This document shows positions 26,052-35,806 of a stretch of 64,000 bases of DNA, piece after piece. Numbering within the stretch: position 1 is the stretch's first letter; the number at the start of each line of letters is the position of its first letter. Under the pieces are notes generated by a model. It made no database searches. It was not told where the DNA came from and saw only the letters and a list, made by a program, of their open reading frames with translations. The DNA comes from Cupriavidus campinensis (GTDB lineage: Bacteria > Pseudomonadota > Gammaproteobacteria > Burkholderiales > Burkholderiaceae): the NCBI RefSeq assembly GCF_905397395.1, contig NZ_CAJPVH010000004.1, positions 1 to 64,000 of the forward strand, given 5' to 3'. A program made the position numbers and the translations under genes.

Positions 26052-26441
26052 ATGCCGCTGAAGCGCCTGACCCTGCTGTCGATTGCTGCTGCCGTGGTCA
26101 TGACCGCCGCCGCCTGTGCCCCGGATGCGGTGCGCAACGTCGAGGCCAAGGGCTTCAACGCCTATCTCGATACGGTCCAGACGGCCTGCGCCAATGCGCG
26201 CCTGGGCTCGCACCCGCTGGGCGAGTGGCTGCGCAGCGGCGGCGACGACAGCGACAGCGACTACGTGTTCTGGCTCGACCAGACCTCCCGGCTCTACTAC
26301 CAGCGCATCAGCGTGCCGCAGTACCGGAGTTCGATCGCCGGGGCCATGGGCGGCGACAAGGCCAACGCCGCCGCGCTCGACTGCATCGTCCGCCACCTGC
26401 CGGCGGATCGTCCCACCAAGGTGCCCGGCGGGCTGCTGTAG
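26052..26441 (+). CDS. Small lipoprotein of unknown function
   Basis: 129 residues. The signal peptide ends at AAAC with lipid-attachment Cys22. The mature part (about 108 residues) has two Cys (in TACANARLG and LDCIVRHL) that could form a disulfide, and a Tyr/Trp-rich central stretch (YVFWLDQTSRLYYQRIS). No family recognised. It is transcribed alone, 69 bp after the ferric reductase gene, so read-through from that operon is possible. Confidence 0.72.
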   Translation: MPLKRLTLLSIAAAVVMTAAACAPDAVRNVEAKGFNAYLDTVQTACANARLGSHPLGEWLRSGGDDSDSDYVFWLDQTSRLYYQRISVPQYRSSIAGAMGGDKANAAALDCIVRHLPADRPTKVPGGLL

Positions 26442-26451
26442 CGGCTGTAGT

Positions 26452-26476
26452 AAAAAAGCCCGTTGTGCAAACGGGC
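26452..26476 (-). terminator. Hairpin with A-tract after the lipoprotein gene
   Basis: GCCCGTT (26458-26464), loop GTGCA, AACGGGC (26470-26476), preceded by six A residues. It reads as a terminator only on the minus strand, where no gene needs one, so on the plus strand it may only block or stabilise the 3' end. Confidence 0.4.
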
Positions 26477-26567
26477 AAGGCTGGATAAGATCGATTCCCG
26501 GTGGCCGAGACAACGGCCGCCGACGTCGCTCGGACGGTTCCGGGCGCTTACGTAAAGGACTCCCGCC

Positions 26568-27782
26568 ATGACTGCCGATTCCGGCAAGCGCCGATTTGCG
26601 CGCATCGATCGCCTTCCCCCGTACGTCTTCAACATTACTGCCGAGCTCAAGATGGCCGCCCGCCGCCGTGGCGAGGACATCGTCGACATGAGCATGGGCA
26701 ACCCCGATGGCGCCACGCCGCCCCATATCGTGGCCAAGCTCGTGGATGCCGCGCAGCGGCCGGACACGCACGGCTATTCGGCCTCCAAGGGCATTCCCCG
26801 GCTGCGCCGCGCCATCTCGCACTGGTACCGCGAGCGCTACGACGTGGAGATCGATCCGGACAAGGAGGCGATCGTCACCATCGGCTCCAAGGAGGGCCTC
26901 GCCCACCTGATGCTGGCCACGCTGGACCGGGGCGACACCGTGCTGGTGCCGGACCCGAGCTACCCGATCCATATCTACGGCGCGGTGATCGCCGGCGCCG
27001 ACATCCGCTCGGTGCCGCTGACCCCGGGCATCGACTTCTTCGCCGAACTGGAACGCGCCATCCGGGGCAGCTACCCGAAGCCCAAGATGATCGTGCTGGG
27101 TTTCCCGTCGAACCCGACGGCGGCCTGCGTGGAGCTGGACTTCTTCGAGCGGGTGATTGCGCTGGCGCGCAAGCACGACATCTTCGTGGTGCACGACCTG
27201 GCCTACGCCGATATCGTGTTCGATGGCTGGAAGGCCCCGTCGATCATGCAGGTGCCGGGGGCGAAGGACATCGCGGTGGAGTTCTTCACGCTGTCCAAGA
27301 GCTACAACATGGCGGGCTGGCGCATCGGCTTCATGGTCGGCAACCCGGACCTCGTGGCCGCCTTGACGCGCATCAAGAGTTACCACGACTACGGCACTTT
27401 CACGCCGCTCCAGGTGGCGGCAATTGCCGCGCTGGAGGGCGACCAGCAATGCGTGAAGGACATCGCCGCCCAATACCAGTCCCGCCGCGACGTGCTGGCC
27501 AAGGGCCTGATCGAGGCCGGCTGGCCGGTGGAAATTCCCAAGGCGTCGATGTACATCTGGGCCCGCATCCCCGAACCCTACCGCGCGCTGGGCTCCCTCG
27601 AATTCGCCAAGCAGCTGCTGGCGAAGGCCAAGGTGTCGGTCTCGCCGGGCATCGGCTTTGGCGACTACGGCGATGAATACGTGCGCTTCGCCCTGATCGA
27701 AAACGAATCCCGCATCCGCCAGGCCGTCAGGGGCATCAAGTCGATGTTCCGGGCGGATGGGTTGGTTGGGGTGGGGGGGTAG
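26568..27782 (+). CDS. alaC: Alanine/glutamate-pyruvate aminotransferase (AlaC-type)
   Basis: 404 residues, a fold-type I PLP aminotransferase. The PLP lysine is Lys244 in [12 protein letters not shown], with the phosphate- and substrate-binding Arg252 just after. [25 protein letters not shown] and [12 protein letters not shown] are characteristic of AlaC/YfdZ, which interconvert pyruvate plus glutamate and alanine plus 2-oxoglutarate. It is a stand-alone gene here rather than part of a threonine operon. Convergent with the Bug-receptor gene, 15 bp between stops. Confidence 0.9.
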   Translation: MTADSGKRRFARIDRLPPYVFNITAELKMAARRRGEDIVDMSMGNPDGATPPHIVAKLVDAAQRPDTHGYSASKGIPRLRRAISHWYRERYDVEIDPDKEAIVTIGSKEGLAHLMLATLDRGDTVLVPDPSYPIHIYGAVIAGADIRSVPLTPGIDFFAELERAIRGSYPKPKMIVLGFPSNPTAACVELDFFERVIALARKHDIFVVHDLAYADIVFDGWKAPSIMQVPGAKDIAVEFFTLSKSYNMAGWRIGFMVGNPDLVAALTRIKSYHDYGTFTPLQVAAIAALEGDQQCVKDIAAQYQSRRDVLAKGLIEAGWPVEIPKASMYIWARIPEPYRALGSLEFAKQLLAKAKVSVSPGIGFGDYGDEYVRFALIENESRIRQAVRGIKSMFRADGLVGVGG

Positions 27783-27797
27783 CCCCACCCCTACACC

Positions 27798-28766
27798 TCA
27801 ATCGATCCGCGCCCCCGACTGGATCACCACGGGCTTCCATTGCTCGTATTCCGCCAGCACGAACTTGCCGAAGGCTTCCGGGGCCAGTTGCATGGCCTCG
27901 GCGCCTTGCTGGGACATCTTCGTGCGCACTTCCGGCTTGTTCAGCGCATCGCTGACCGCCTTGTTGAGCGTGGCGACGATGGCCTTCGGGGTGCCCTTGG
28001 GGGCGAACAGCCCGAACCACGCGCCGGTAACCAGGTTCGGCACGCCGGCTTCGGCCATGGTGGGGATGTCCGGCAGGGCGGCGGAGCGCTTGCGCGAGGT
28101 CACCGCCAGCGGGCGCAGCGCGCCGCCCCGGATGTGCGAGATTACCGAGGGAATCGTCGCGAACATGAACTGCACGCGGCCGGCCAGCAGGTCGTTCAGC
28201 GCATCGGCGCCCTTGTACGGCACGTGGGTAGTCTTCACGCCGGTGCGCGCGTTGAACAGCACGCCGGAGAGATGCGCCGCGGTACCCACCCCAGTCGAAC
28301 TGAAATTCAGCGTGTTGGGGTGCGTCTTGGCATAGGCCACCAGTTCCTGCACGGACTTCACCGGCAGCGTGGGGCTCACCACGAGCACGTTCGGCACGTC
28401 CGCGATGGGCGCCACGGCGGTGAGGTCCGTCTGCGGATTGACCTTGAGCTTGCTGTAGAGCGTGGGATTGATTGCCACTGGGCCGACCGAGGTGGCCAGC
28501 AGCGTGTAGCCGTCCGGGTCGCTGCGGCCGACGTAGTCCGTGCCGATATTGCCGCCGGCGCCGGGCCGGTTCTCCACCACCACGCTCTGGCCGAGCGTCT
28601 GGCCAAGCTGCTGGGCGACTTCGCGCGCCAGGATGTCCGTGGTGCCGCCGGCGGTGAAGGCCACCACCATGCGTACCGGCTTGGACGGGTAGGGTTGCTG
28701 GGCGCCCGCCGTGGCGGCGCAGCACAGCAGCAGGCCGGCGGCCGTGCGCCGCAGGATCTTGTTCAT
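27798..28766 (-). CDS. Bug-family (TctC-like) periplasmic solute receptor 1
   Basis: 322 residues with a Sec signal (cleavage after AGAQ). YPSKPVRMVVAFTAGGTTD, VVVENRPGAGGNIGTDYV, THVPYKGADALNDLLAG and GLFAPKGTP are the typical motifs of the Bordetella uptake gene family, extracytoplasmic receptors for carboxylates. No TctA/TctB membrane subunits are nearby, as is common for Bug genes in this group. It follows a LysR gene on the same strand. It is strikingly like the receptor at 45790, including the stretch QFMFATIPSVISHI, so the two are paralogues. Confidence 0.93.
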   Translation of the reverse strand: MNKILRRTAAGLLLCCAATAGAQQPYPSKPVRMVVAFTAGGTTDILAREVAQQLGQTLGQSVVVENRPGAGGNIGTDYVGRSDPDGYTLLATSVGPVAINPTLYSKLKVNPQTDLTAVAPIADVPNVLVVSPTLPVKSVQELVAYAKTHPNTLNFSSTGVGTAAHLSGVLFNARTGVKTTHVPYKGADALNDLLAGRVQFMFATIPSVISHIRGGALRPLAVTSRKRSAALPDIPTMAEAGVPNLVTGAWFGLFAPKGTPKAIVATLNKAVSDALNKPEVRTKMSQQGAEAMQLAPEAFGKFVLAEYEQWKPVVIQSGARID

Positions 28767-28899
28767 GGCTGTCTCCGAATCGTGTCGTTATGTCAGCCAT
28801 GTTAGGAAGCCGCCAGCCGCCAGCTTTGAAAAAAGAGCAACGCAGCGTTCTTTGCGCGCATGGCGGAAAACCCTGAGCCCGCCGCCGGCTGAATGCCGC

Positions 28900-29817
28900 C
28901 TACCTCGGCTTCTGGAAGTGCTGCTCCATCGCCGCGCAGCGGCTCAGGTACTCCAGCAGCCGTCCCACGCCCGCCGGCAGGCAGTCCTTGTCGCGCACAC
29001 ACACGTAGAAATCCCGCACGGCCCAGGCATCGTTCAGCGTCAGCAGGGACAGGCCCATCATCGTCAGATAGTTCCGGGCGATGCCCTCGGGCACCACGGC
29101 AATGCCGAGCCCCTCGCGCACCATGCGGCAGCGTGCCTCGAAGTTCGACACCTGGGTCTTCACGGTCAGCGGCCGGGAGATGGTGCCGGACACCAGCGTC
29201 AGGAAGGCATCGAAGGTATGGCGCGGAAAGTAGCCGAGGAAGTCGTAGTCGAGCGCCTCTTCCAGCAGCAGCGCGCCCTTGGCCTCCAGCGGATGCCCGC
29301 GCGGCACCACCAGCCCCACGCGGTCCTTGCGGTACGGCAGCGAGTACACGCCGGGGCTGGGGCTGCGCGCGTGATAGATGCCGATGTCCACGTCGCCGTT
29401 GGAGACCATGCGCGGAATATCCACGCTGAAGGACTCCACCAGGTCGATGCGCGCCTCCGGGTCGTGCTTGAGATAGCCGCTGATGTCGGTGGGCAGGAAC
29501 TGGAGCACCGTGGAGCGGTTGGAAGCCAGGCGGATCTTGGCGATGCCGTCCGTCGAGTAGGCCGCCAGCGCATCCTGCGCCAACTGCACGCTGCGCACGA
29601 TGGCCTTGGCGCGCTGGTAGAGCATGGCGCCGGCCGGCGTGGGCTCCACGCCCCGGCCATGGCGACGCAGCAGGGCGGTGCCGGCGCGGCGCTCCAGTTC
29701 GGCAATGCGCTTGCTGGCGGCGGAAGTGACGAGGTTCTCGCGCTCCGCGGCGCGCGAGAGGCTTTTTTCCTCGACGGCGGCGATCAGGATGGCGAGCGAG
29801 GGGATATCCATGTCCAT
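28900..29817 (-). CDS. LysR-family regulator of the MmgE/acyl-CoA module
   Basis: 305 residues from ATG 29817 (MDMDIPSLAIL); longer starts are not conserved-looking. The helix-turn-helix is SLSRAAERENLVTSAASKRI, followed by a normal effector domain. It is divergent from the three-gene catabolic operon starting at 30068 (250-bp shared region) and directly upstream of the Bug receptor on its own strand, which makes both units likely targets. Confidence 0.9.
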   Translation of the reverse strand: MDMDIPSLAILIAAVEEKSLSRAAERENLVTSAASKRIAELERRAGTALLRRHGRGVEPTPAGAMLYQRAKAIVRSVQLAQDALAAYSTDGIAKIRLASNRSTVLQFLPTDISGYLKHDPEARIDLVESFSVDIPRMVSNGDVDIGIYHARSPSPGVYSLPYRKDRVGLVVPRGHPLEAKGALLLEEALDYDFLGYFPRHTFDAFLTLVSGTISRPLTVKTQVSNFEARCRMVREGLGIAVVPEGIARNYLTMMGLSLLTLNDAWAVRDFYVCVRDKDCLPAGVGRLLEYLSRCAAMEQHFQKPR

Positions 29818-30067
29818 GGGCGCGGGCGTTCTCCAGACGGAAAGGGTTCCGGGGGGGGCGCGGCCGGGCGGCGGATCTGGCGATGCGGGTTTTCCCGGAA
29901 TCGCACGGCATCGGCACACGGCGCGCCTGCGGAGTATGCACCGGCCCCGCACGCCCCGGAATACACGGTGCGGCGCGGGAGCGTTCTCCAAATGTCAAAG
30001 CTCGCGCCGGCGGCGTCCCTACCATGTGAAGCATTCCCATGAGGAACCCGAACGAGGAGCCGCTGCA

Positions 30068-31423
30068 ATGCTGATAGACGAATTCGCCGCCTATGTGGGC
30101 CGTGCCGCCACGGCGGAACTGCCCGGCCCGGTGCTGCATCACGCACGCCGCGCCGTGATCGACTGGTTTGCCGCGCTGCTGGCCGGCGTGCCGATGGCGC
30201 CGGGGCAGCCGCTGGTGCGGGCCCATCGCGCGGAGCTGGGCGTGGGGGCGTCCACGGTGATTGGCCACGCCACCACGGCGTTTCCGGCGCTGGCGGCGTG
30301 GATCAATGGCAGCGCGTCCCACGCGGCCGAGTTCGACGACATCTTCCGCGATGCCGTCTACCACCCGGGCTGCCCGACCATCGCGGCGGCGCTGGCACTG
30401 GCCGAGCAGGCCGACGCCAGCGGCACTGACTTCCTGCGTGCCGTGATTGCCGGCTACGAAGTCTCCACGCGCATCGGCGCCGCGATCCAGCCGGCGCACT
30501 ATCGCTACTTCCACACCACCGGCACGGTCGGCTGCCTGGGCGCGGCGGCGGCCGGCGCGCTGCTGGCGGCGCCCGGCGATGCGCGCGTGGCCGCCGACGC
30601 CATGGCTACGGCCACGACCTTCGCCTCGGGCCTCCAGCAGGCATTCCGCTCCGATGCCATGACCAAGGCGCTCCACGCCGGCCATGCCGCGCAGGTGGGC
30701 GTGCAGGCGGCCCAGGCCGCCGCGCACGGCGTGAACGGCGTGCACGACATCCTCGAAGGCGACGCCGGCTTTGGCGCTGCGCTGTGCGGCCAGCCCGACT
30801 GGCGCGACGTCACCGCCGGCCTCGGCACCGACTTCAATATCACGCGGATGACCCAGAAGAACCACGGCTGCTGCGGCCACACCTTCGCCGCCATCGACGC
30901 CGCGATGCAGATCGTGCGCGACCACGGGCTGGACCCGGCGCGCATTGCCGCCGTGCGCGTGGCGACCTACCAGGTGGCGCTCGACGTCACCGGCAATTTC
31001 CAGCCGACCACCGCCTTCGAGGCCCGCTTCAGCCTGCCTTACGTGGTGGCGCACGGCCTGCTGCACGGCGCGGTGCGGCTCGACGCCTTCCAGCCCCAGC
31101 GCATGGCCGACCCCGCCATCCGCGCCCTGATGACCCGCATCACGCTGACGGCCGACGCCGACCTGACCGCCGCCTTCCCGCGCCAGCGCGCCGCGCGCGT
31201 GGAGATCGAGATGGCCGATGGGAGCCGGCATGCCCACTTCGCCCCGTACCGGCGGGGCGACCCCGAGGCGCCGCTCGATGACGCCATGCTGACCGACAAG
31301 TTCATGGAACTCGGCGCGCCCGTGATCGGCGCCGGCCCCGCCGCACGCCTGCTCGACGCGCTCTGGCAACTCGGCGACCGCCCGGTGCGGGCGCTCGGCC
31401 TCGGCCAGCTGCGCGCCGGCTGA
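30068..31423 (+). CDS. MmgE/PrpD-family protein (2-methylcitrate-dehydratase-like)
   Basis: 451 residues from ATG 30068. FDDIFRDAVYHPGCPTIAAALALAEQ and NHGCCGHTFAAIDA are MmgE/PrpD hallmarks. The family includes 2-methylcitrate dehydratase, aconitate decarboxylase and related lyases acting on tri- or dicarboxylic acids. No prpB or prpC is nearby, so ordinary propionate metabolism is unlikely. First gene of a tight operon (27 bp to the next gene) with an acyl-CoA synthetase and an acyl-CoA dehydrogenase, which suggests breakdown of a branched or hydroxylated carboxylic acid. Confidence 0.87.
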   Translation: MLIDEFAAYVGRAATAELPGPVLHHARRAVIDWFAALLAGVPMAPGQPLVRAHRAELGVGASTVIGHATTAFPALAAWINGSASHAAEFDDIFRDAVYHPGCPTIAAALALAEQADASGTDFLRAVIAGYEVSTRIGAAIQPAHYRYFHTTGTVGCLGAAAAGALLAAPGDARVAADAMATATTFASGLQQAFRSDAMTKALHAGHAAQVGVQAAQAAAHGVNGVHDILEGDAGFGAALCGQPDWRDVTAGLGTDFNITRMTQKNHGCCGHTFAAIDAAMQIVRDHGLDPARIAAVRVATYQVALDVTGNFQPTTAFEARFSLPYVVAHGLLHGAVRLDAFQPQRMADPAIRALMTRITLTADADLTAAFPRQRAARVEIEMADGSRHAHFAPYRRGDPEAPLDDAMLTDKFMELGAPVIGAGPAARLLDALWQLGDRPVRALGLGQLRAG

Positions 31424-31450
31424 CCCGCAACCCTTCAGACAGATACCGAT

Positions 31451-33589
31451 ATGACGAGAGTGGACGAACACGTGGCGCCGGACGCGACGGTGACCGGCAG
31501 CGCGCTGGCCCGGGCGCTGTTCACGCCAGCCGCCGTGGCGCTGGTGGGCGCCTCGGCCGACGAGAGCAAGAACACCGCGCGGCCGCTGCGCTTCATGCGC
31601 AAGCACGGCTATTCGGGCCGCATCTTCCCGATCAACGCGGGCCGCACCGAGGTGATGGGCCTGCGCGCCTACCCGAGCGTGGCCGCGCTGCCGGAGGCCA
31701 TCGATCATGCCTTTGTGATGGTGCCGGGCCGCCATGTGCCCGAGGTGCTGGAGCAATGCGCGGCGCGCGGCGCCAGCGTGGTGACGGTGTTTTCCGATGG
31801 CTTTGCCGAACTGGGCGAGGCCGGCATGGCCGCCCAGCAGGCGCTGGCCCTGCGTGCCAAGGAACTGGGCGTGCGGTTGCTCGGCCCGAACAGCATCGGC
31901 GTGGTGGACGTGCACAGCGGCGCCATCCTCTCCGTGAACGCCGTGCTGGAGACCGACACCCTGCACGCAGGCGGCATCAGCGTGATTTCGCAGAGCGGGT
32001 CGATGCTGGGCGCGCTGCTGTCGCGCGGCGCGGCACGCGGGCTGGGCTTCGCCAAGCTGGTGTCGGTGGGCAACGAGGCGGACATCGGCGTGGGCGAACT
32101 GGTGGACCTGATGGTCGATGACAGCGCCACCGAGGTGATTCTGCTGTTCCTGGAGACCATCCGCGACGCCGCCGTGCTCGGCCCGGCGCTGCGCCGCGCC
32201 CGCGCCGCCGGCAAGCCGGTGCTGGTCTACAAGCTGGGCCGTTCCGCGCAGGGCGAGGCGCTGGCGCAGTCCCACACCGGCGCGCTGGCCGGCAACGACG
32301 CCGCCGTGGATGCCTTCCTGCGCAAGCACGGCGCGATGCGCGTGGAGATGCTGGAGACGCTGTTCGAGGCCGCCCCGCTGGCGCGCCGCTACGCCACCGC
32401 CATCCCGGCGCTGGACCGCAATCCGCGCATCGCCGTGGTCACCACCACGGGCGGCGGCGCGGCCACGGTGGTGGACCGGCTCGGGCTGGCCGATGTGGAG
32501 GCCGTGGCGCCGCCCACGGCCTTCATCGAACACATGGCCGCGCGCGGCCTGAAGATCCGCCAGACGCCGATTCTCGACCTGACGCTGGCCGCCTCGCCGG
32601 CCCAGTACCGTGACCTCGTGGAGCAGATGCTGCAGAGCGACTGGTGCGATGCGGTGCTGTGCGTGGCGGGCTCGTCGGCGCAGTTCCACCCGGCGTACGC
32701 GGTGCGGCCGATCGTCGAGGCTTCGGCGGTGCAGGGCAAGCCGCTGCTGGCGTTCCTGGCGCCGGAGGCCGGGCAGTCCCTGACGCTGTTGCAGGAAGCC
32801 GGCGTGCCGGCGTTCCGCACGCCCGAGTCCTGCGCGGACGCGCTGGCCTGCCTGTTCCGCGCCGCGCGCACGCCGCTGGCCACTGGCACGCCGCCCGAGC
32901 CCGTGACCTGGCCGGCCGGCCTGCCGACGCATGGCGACCTGTCCGAATTCGAAGCCGCCGCCGCGTTTGGCGAACTGGGCGTGCCCATCGCCCCGATGGC
33001 GCTGGTGCAACCCAACGCGCTGCAACACGCGGTGCCGTACCCGGTGGTTGCCAAGATCTGCTCGCGCGACATCCTGCACAAGACCGAAATCGGCGGCGTG
33101 GAGGTGGGCGTGCGTGACAACGAGGAACTGGCCCGCGCGGTGGCGCGGCTGGTCGACAACGCCGGGCGGGGCGCCCCCGCCGCGCGGCTCGACGGCATTC
33201 TGGTCCAGCGCATGGAACACCGGCTGCTGGAACTGATGCTCGGCTATCGGCACGACCCGCTGGTCGGCCCGATGGTGATGCTCAGCGCGGGTGGCATCAC
33301 GGCGGAACTGCACCGGGACGTGAGCCTGCGGCCGGCGCCAGTCAGCCTTGAGGAAGCTCGCGACATGATCGGCGAGGTGCGTTCCACACGCCTGATCCGG
33401 GGCTTCCGGGGCCTGCCGCGTGGCGATGTGGATGCGCTGGCGCGCGCCATCGTCGATTTCTCGCGGCTGGCGGTGGTGCAGGGCGTGCGCATCGACGAAG
33501 CCGAGATCAACCCCTTGTTCGTGCGCGCCGAGGGCGTGGTCGGTGTCGACTGCGTGCTGCGGCTCAGCGCCACGCCAGATGCGGCGTAA
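31451..33589 (+). CDS. Fused NDP-forming acyl-CoA synthetase
   Basis: 712 residues combining both halves of the acetyl-CoA synthetase (ADP-forming)-type enzymes: a CoA-binding domain (PAAVALVGASADESK), a succinyl-CoA-ligase-like domain (SVISQSGSMLGALL, and phospho-His275 in SHTGALAG), and a C-terminal ATP-grasp domain (VPYPVVAKICSRDILHKTEIGGVEVGV). It activates an acid to its CoA ester with ATP through a phospho-histidine. Lies between the MmgE/PrpD and acyl-CoA dehydrogenase genes and should feed the latter. Confidence 0.9.
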   Translation: MTRVDEHVAPDATVTGSALARALFTPAAVALVGASADESKNTARPLRFMRKHGYSGRIFPINAGRTEVMGLRAYPSVAALPEAIDHAFVMVPGRHVPEVLEQCAARGASVVTVFSDGFAELGEAGMAAQQALALRAKELGVRLLGPNSIGVVDVHSGAILSVNAVLETDTLHAGGISVISQSGSMLGALLSRGAARGLGFAKLVSVGNEADIGVGELVDLMVDDSATEVILLFLETIRDAAVLGPALRRARAAGKPVLVYKLGRSAQGEALAQSHTGALAGNDAAVDAFLRKHGAMRVEMLETLFEAAPLARRYATAIPALDRNPRIAVVTTTGGGAATVVDRLGLADVEAVAPPTAFIEHMAARGLKIRQTPILDLTLAASPAQYRDLVEQMLQSDWCDAVLCVAGSSAQFHPAYAVRPIVEASAVQGKPLLAFLAPEAGQSLTLLQEAGVPAFRTPESCADALACLFRAARTPLATGTPPEPVTWPAGLPTHGDLSEFEAAAAFGELGVPIAPMALVQPNALQHAVPYPVVAKICSRDILHKTEIGGVEVGVRDNEELARAVARLVDNAGRGAPAARLDGILVQRMEHRLLELMLGYRHDPLVGPMVMLSAGGITAELHRDVSLRPAPVSLEEARDMIGEVRSTRLIRGFRGLPRGDVDALARAIVDFSRLAVVQGVRIDEAEINPLFVRAEGVVGVDCVLRLSATPDAA

Positions 33590-33622
33590 TCATCACAAAT
33601 TTCTAAAATTCGGAGACTGAAC

Positions 33623-34783
33623 ATGAATTTCACCCTCACCCCGGAACAGCAGGAGTTTCAGGACGCCGTCAGCCGCTTCGCCGAGAAGGAGTTGCGTCCT
33701 GGCGCCCACCAGCGCGCCCACACGGATGCCTACCCCTGGGACGTGGCGAAGAAGATGGCCGCGCAGGGCCTGCTCGGCATCACCATTGCCGAGGCCGACG
33801 GCGGGCAGGGCGGCACGCTGATGGACGCCATCATCGCCATCCAGGCCGTGGCGGCGCACTGCCCGCGCAGTGCCGATGTGATCCAGGCCGGTAACTTCGG
33901 CGCGATCCGCGTGCTGGCCGAGTACGGCTCGGTGGCGCAGAAGGCCAGGTGGCTGGCCCCGCTGCTGGAAGGTGGCGCGCTGATCTCGGTGGGCATGACC
34001 GAGCCGGAGGCCGGCTCCGCCGTGACCGAGCTGAAGACCAGCGCCACGCCGGACGGCGCGGGCTTCCGCATCAACGGCAGCAAGGTCTTCACCACGCACG
34101 GCCCCCATGCGGACGTGATCCTGGCCTACGTGCGCTTCGGCCCGGGCGTGGGCGGCATCGGCTCGGTGCTGATCGACACCAAGGCGCAGGGCGTACGCAT
34201 CGGCCAGCGCTCGAAGTTCATGTCGGGCGAGGAGTGGGCGCAGATCTATTTCGACGACGTGTACGTGGCGCCGGAGGACGTGCTGCTGGGCGAGGGCGGC
34301 TTCAAGAAGCAGATTGCCGGCTTCAACGTGGAGCGGATGGGCAACACGGCGCGCTCGCTGGCGCTGGGCCGCTATGCGTACGAGGAAGCGCGCCAGTGGG
34401 CCATGCAGCGCAAGCAGTTCGGGCGCCTGCTGTGCGAGTTCCAGGGCCTGCAATGGAAGTTCGCCGAGATGAAGATGAAGCTCGACGCCGGCCAGTTGCT
34501 GCTCTACCGTGCCGCCGCCAATGCCGACAGCGGCATCCCGTCCGCCGAGGAAACCGCGATTGCCAAGGCGTTCTGCAACCAGGCTGGCTTCGACATCGCC
34601 AACGAGGCCATCCAGGTGATGGGCGGCATGGGCTACAGCCAGGAAGCGCTGGTCGAGTACTGCCAGCGCCGCTGCCGCGGCTGGATGATCGCCGGCGGGT
34701 CGATCGAGATCCTCAAGAACCGCATTGCCGAATCGGTGTTCGAGCGGACGTTCTCGCAGCGGCCCGAGCGCGCGCGGGCCTGA
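33623..34783 (+). CDS. Acyl-CoA dehydrogenase family protein without the usual catalytic Glu
   Basis: 386 residues. FAD-binding SVGMTEPEAGSAVTELKT, the R-Q-F region AMQRKQFGRLLCEFQ and QVMGGMGYS confirm the family. At the C-terminal active-site loop, where most acyl-CoA dehydrogenases read Y-E-G-T/S, this protein has MIAGGSIEI, so the usual base Glu is Gly; the base may come from another position as in isovaleryl-CoA-type enzymes. It follows the acyl-CoA synthetase by 33 bp and probably oxidises its product. Confidence 0.9.
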   Translation: MNFTLTPEQQEFQDAVSRFAEKELRPGAHQRAHTDAYPWDVAKKMAAQGLLGITIAEADGGQGGTLMDAIIAIQAVAAHCPRSADVIQAGNFGAIRVLAEYGSVAQKARWLAPLLEGGALISVGMTEPEAGSAVTELKTSATPDGAGFRINGSKVFTTHGPHADVILAYVRFGPGVGGIGSVLIDTKAQGVRIGQRSKFMSGEEWAQIYFDDVYVAPEDVLLGEGGFKKQIAGFNVERMGNTARSLALGRYAYEEARQWAMQRKQFGRLLCEFQGLQWKFAEMKMKLDAGQLLLYRAAANADSGIPSAEETAIAKAFCNQAGFDIANEAIQVMGGMGYSQEALVEYCQRRCRGWMIAGGSIEILKNRIAESVFERTFSQRPERARA

Positions 34784-34805
34784 GGCCGGCCCCCGGCCCG
34801 TCGGA

Positions 34806-35708
34806 TCAGAAATAGCCGACAAACCGCGCCATGATCGGCGACAGGGCGCCGGCGCGGTGGGCCATCAGCACCCGGCTGCCGGCGTCCGGGCCGGCCAGCG
34901 GCAGGTAGGCCACGCCGGGAATCCCGGTGCGCGCGTAGATCTCGGGCAGCACCGACACCCCGGCGCCGCTGGCCACCAGCCCGATGATGGTCGTGGCCTC
35001 GCGCGCCTCCTGCGCGACGTTGGGCGCGTAGCCGGCCCGGTTGCACAGCGTGGTCACATGGTCGAACAGCCCGCAGCCCAGCCCGCGCGGGAACAGCAGG
35101 AAGCGTTCGGCGGAGAGTTCGGCGATGTCGATGCCCGGCGCGCCGCCCTCGTCATGGTTGCCTTCGCGCGCCAGCGCATGGCTGACCGGCAGCACGGCCA
35201 CGAGACGGTCTGCCAGCACCTCCCGCACCGTAATGCTGGCTGGCGGCCGGAACTGTGGCGACGGCCGCAGGAAGCCAATGTCGATCTCGCCCTGCTCGAG
35301 CTGTTGAAGCTGCTGCCCGGTCGACATATGCACCAGTTGCAGCGTGGCATTGCGGTGCGCCTCGCGGAACTGATGCACCGCGCGCGGAAAGACATCGTGC
35401 ATCGGCACGGATGCCGTGAATCCCACCCGAATCTCCCCGGCATCGCCCGATGCCACCTGCTTCACCACCTCGCGCGCCTGATCCAGCGTAGCCAGCGCAT
35501 CGCGGGCCTTGTCCAGGAACAGCGCCCCGGCGGGCGTCAGCGCCACGTGATGGCGGGAGCGTTCGAGCAGCGCACTGCCCAATTCCTCCTCCAAAGCCTT
35601 GATCTGGATGCTGAGTGGCGGCTGACTCACATGCAGCTTGCGGGCAGCCTCGCTGAAGCTCAACGCCTCGGCGACGGCCACGAAATATCGGAGTTGGCGA
35701 AAGTCCAT
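34806..35708 (-). CDS. LysR-family regulator divergent from the gal-type operon
   Basis: 300 residues from ATG 35708 (MDFRQLRYFVAVAEALSFSEAARKLHVSQ at the N-terminus, shown here only in part as FSEAARKLHVSQPPLSIQIK). The effector domain begins at GEIRVGFTASVPMHDVF. It is divergent from the Bug-galB-galC genes and is the best candidate regulator. A short dyad (TTCGA-N2-TCGAA) sits 3 bp before its start codon. Confidence 0.9.
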   Translation of the reverse strand: MDFRQLRYFVAVAEALSFSEAARKLHVSQPPLSIQIKALEEELGSALLERSRHHVALTPAGALFLDKARDALATLDQAREVVKQVASGDAGEIRVGFTASVPMHDVFPRAVHQFREAHRNATLQLVHMSTGQQLQQLEQGEIDIGFLRPSPQFRPPASITVREVLADRLVAVLPVSHALAREGNHDEGGAPGIDIAELSAERFLLFPRGLGCGLFDHVTTLCNRAGYAPNVAQEAREATTIIGLVASGAGVSVLPEIYARTGIPGVAYLPLAGPDAGSRVLMAHRAGALSPIMARFVGYF

Positions 35709-35710
35709 GA

Positions 35711-35722
35711 TTCGAAATCGAA
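35711..35722. promoter_or_regulatory. Short dyad upstream of the LysR/Bug divergent genes
   Basis: TTCGA-AA-TCGAA, perfect five-base arms, placed immediately before the LysR start and 84 bp before the Bug receptor start. LysR proteins often bind such short symmetrical sites, but with arms this short chance is possible. Confidence 0.35.
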
Positions 35723-35806
35723 ATAACAAGCCATCTGAAAACATATTGGACAGTATCACGACGGCTGCACAGAATGGGCGCACTTAAAAGAAACCTGGAG
35801 AAGACA

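Noticed and set aside
28802..33313. A 1503-codon open frame on the minus strand
   Set aside because: It is antisense to LysR, MmgE/PrpD and acyl-CoA synthetase genes with clear family motifs; its own translation is His/Arg/Gly-rich low-complexity sequence, a usual GC-rich shadow.
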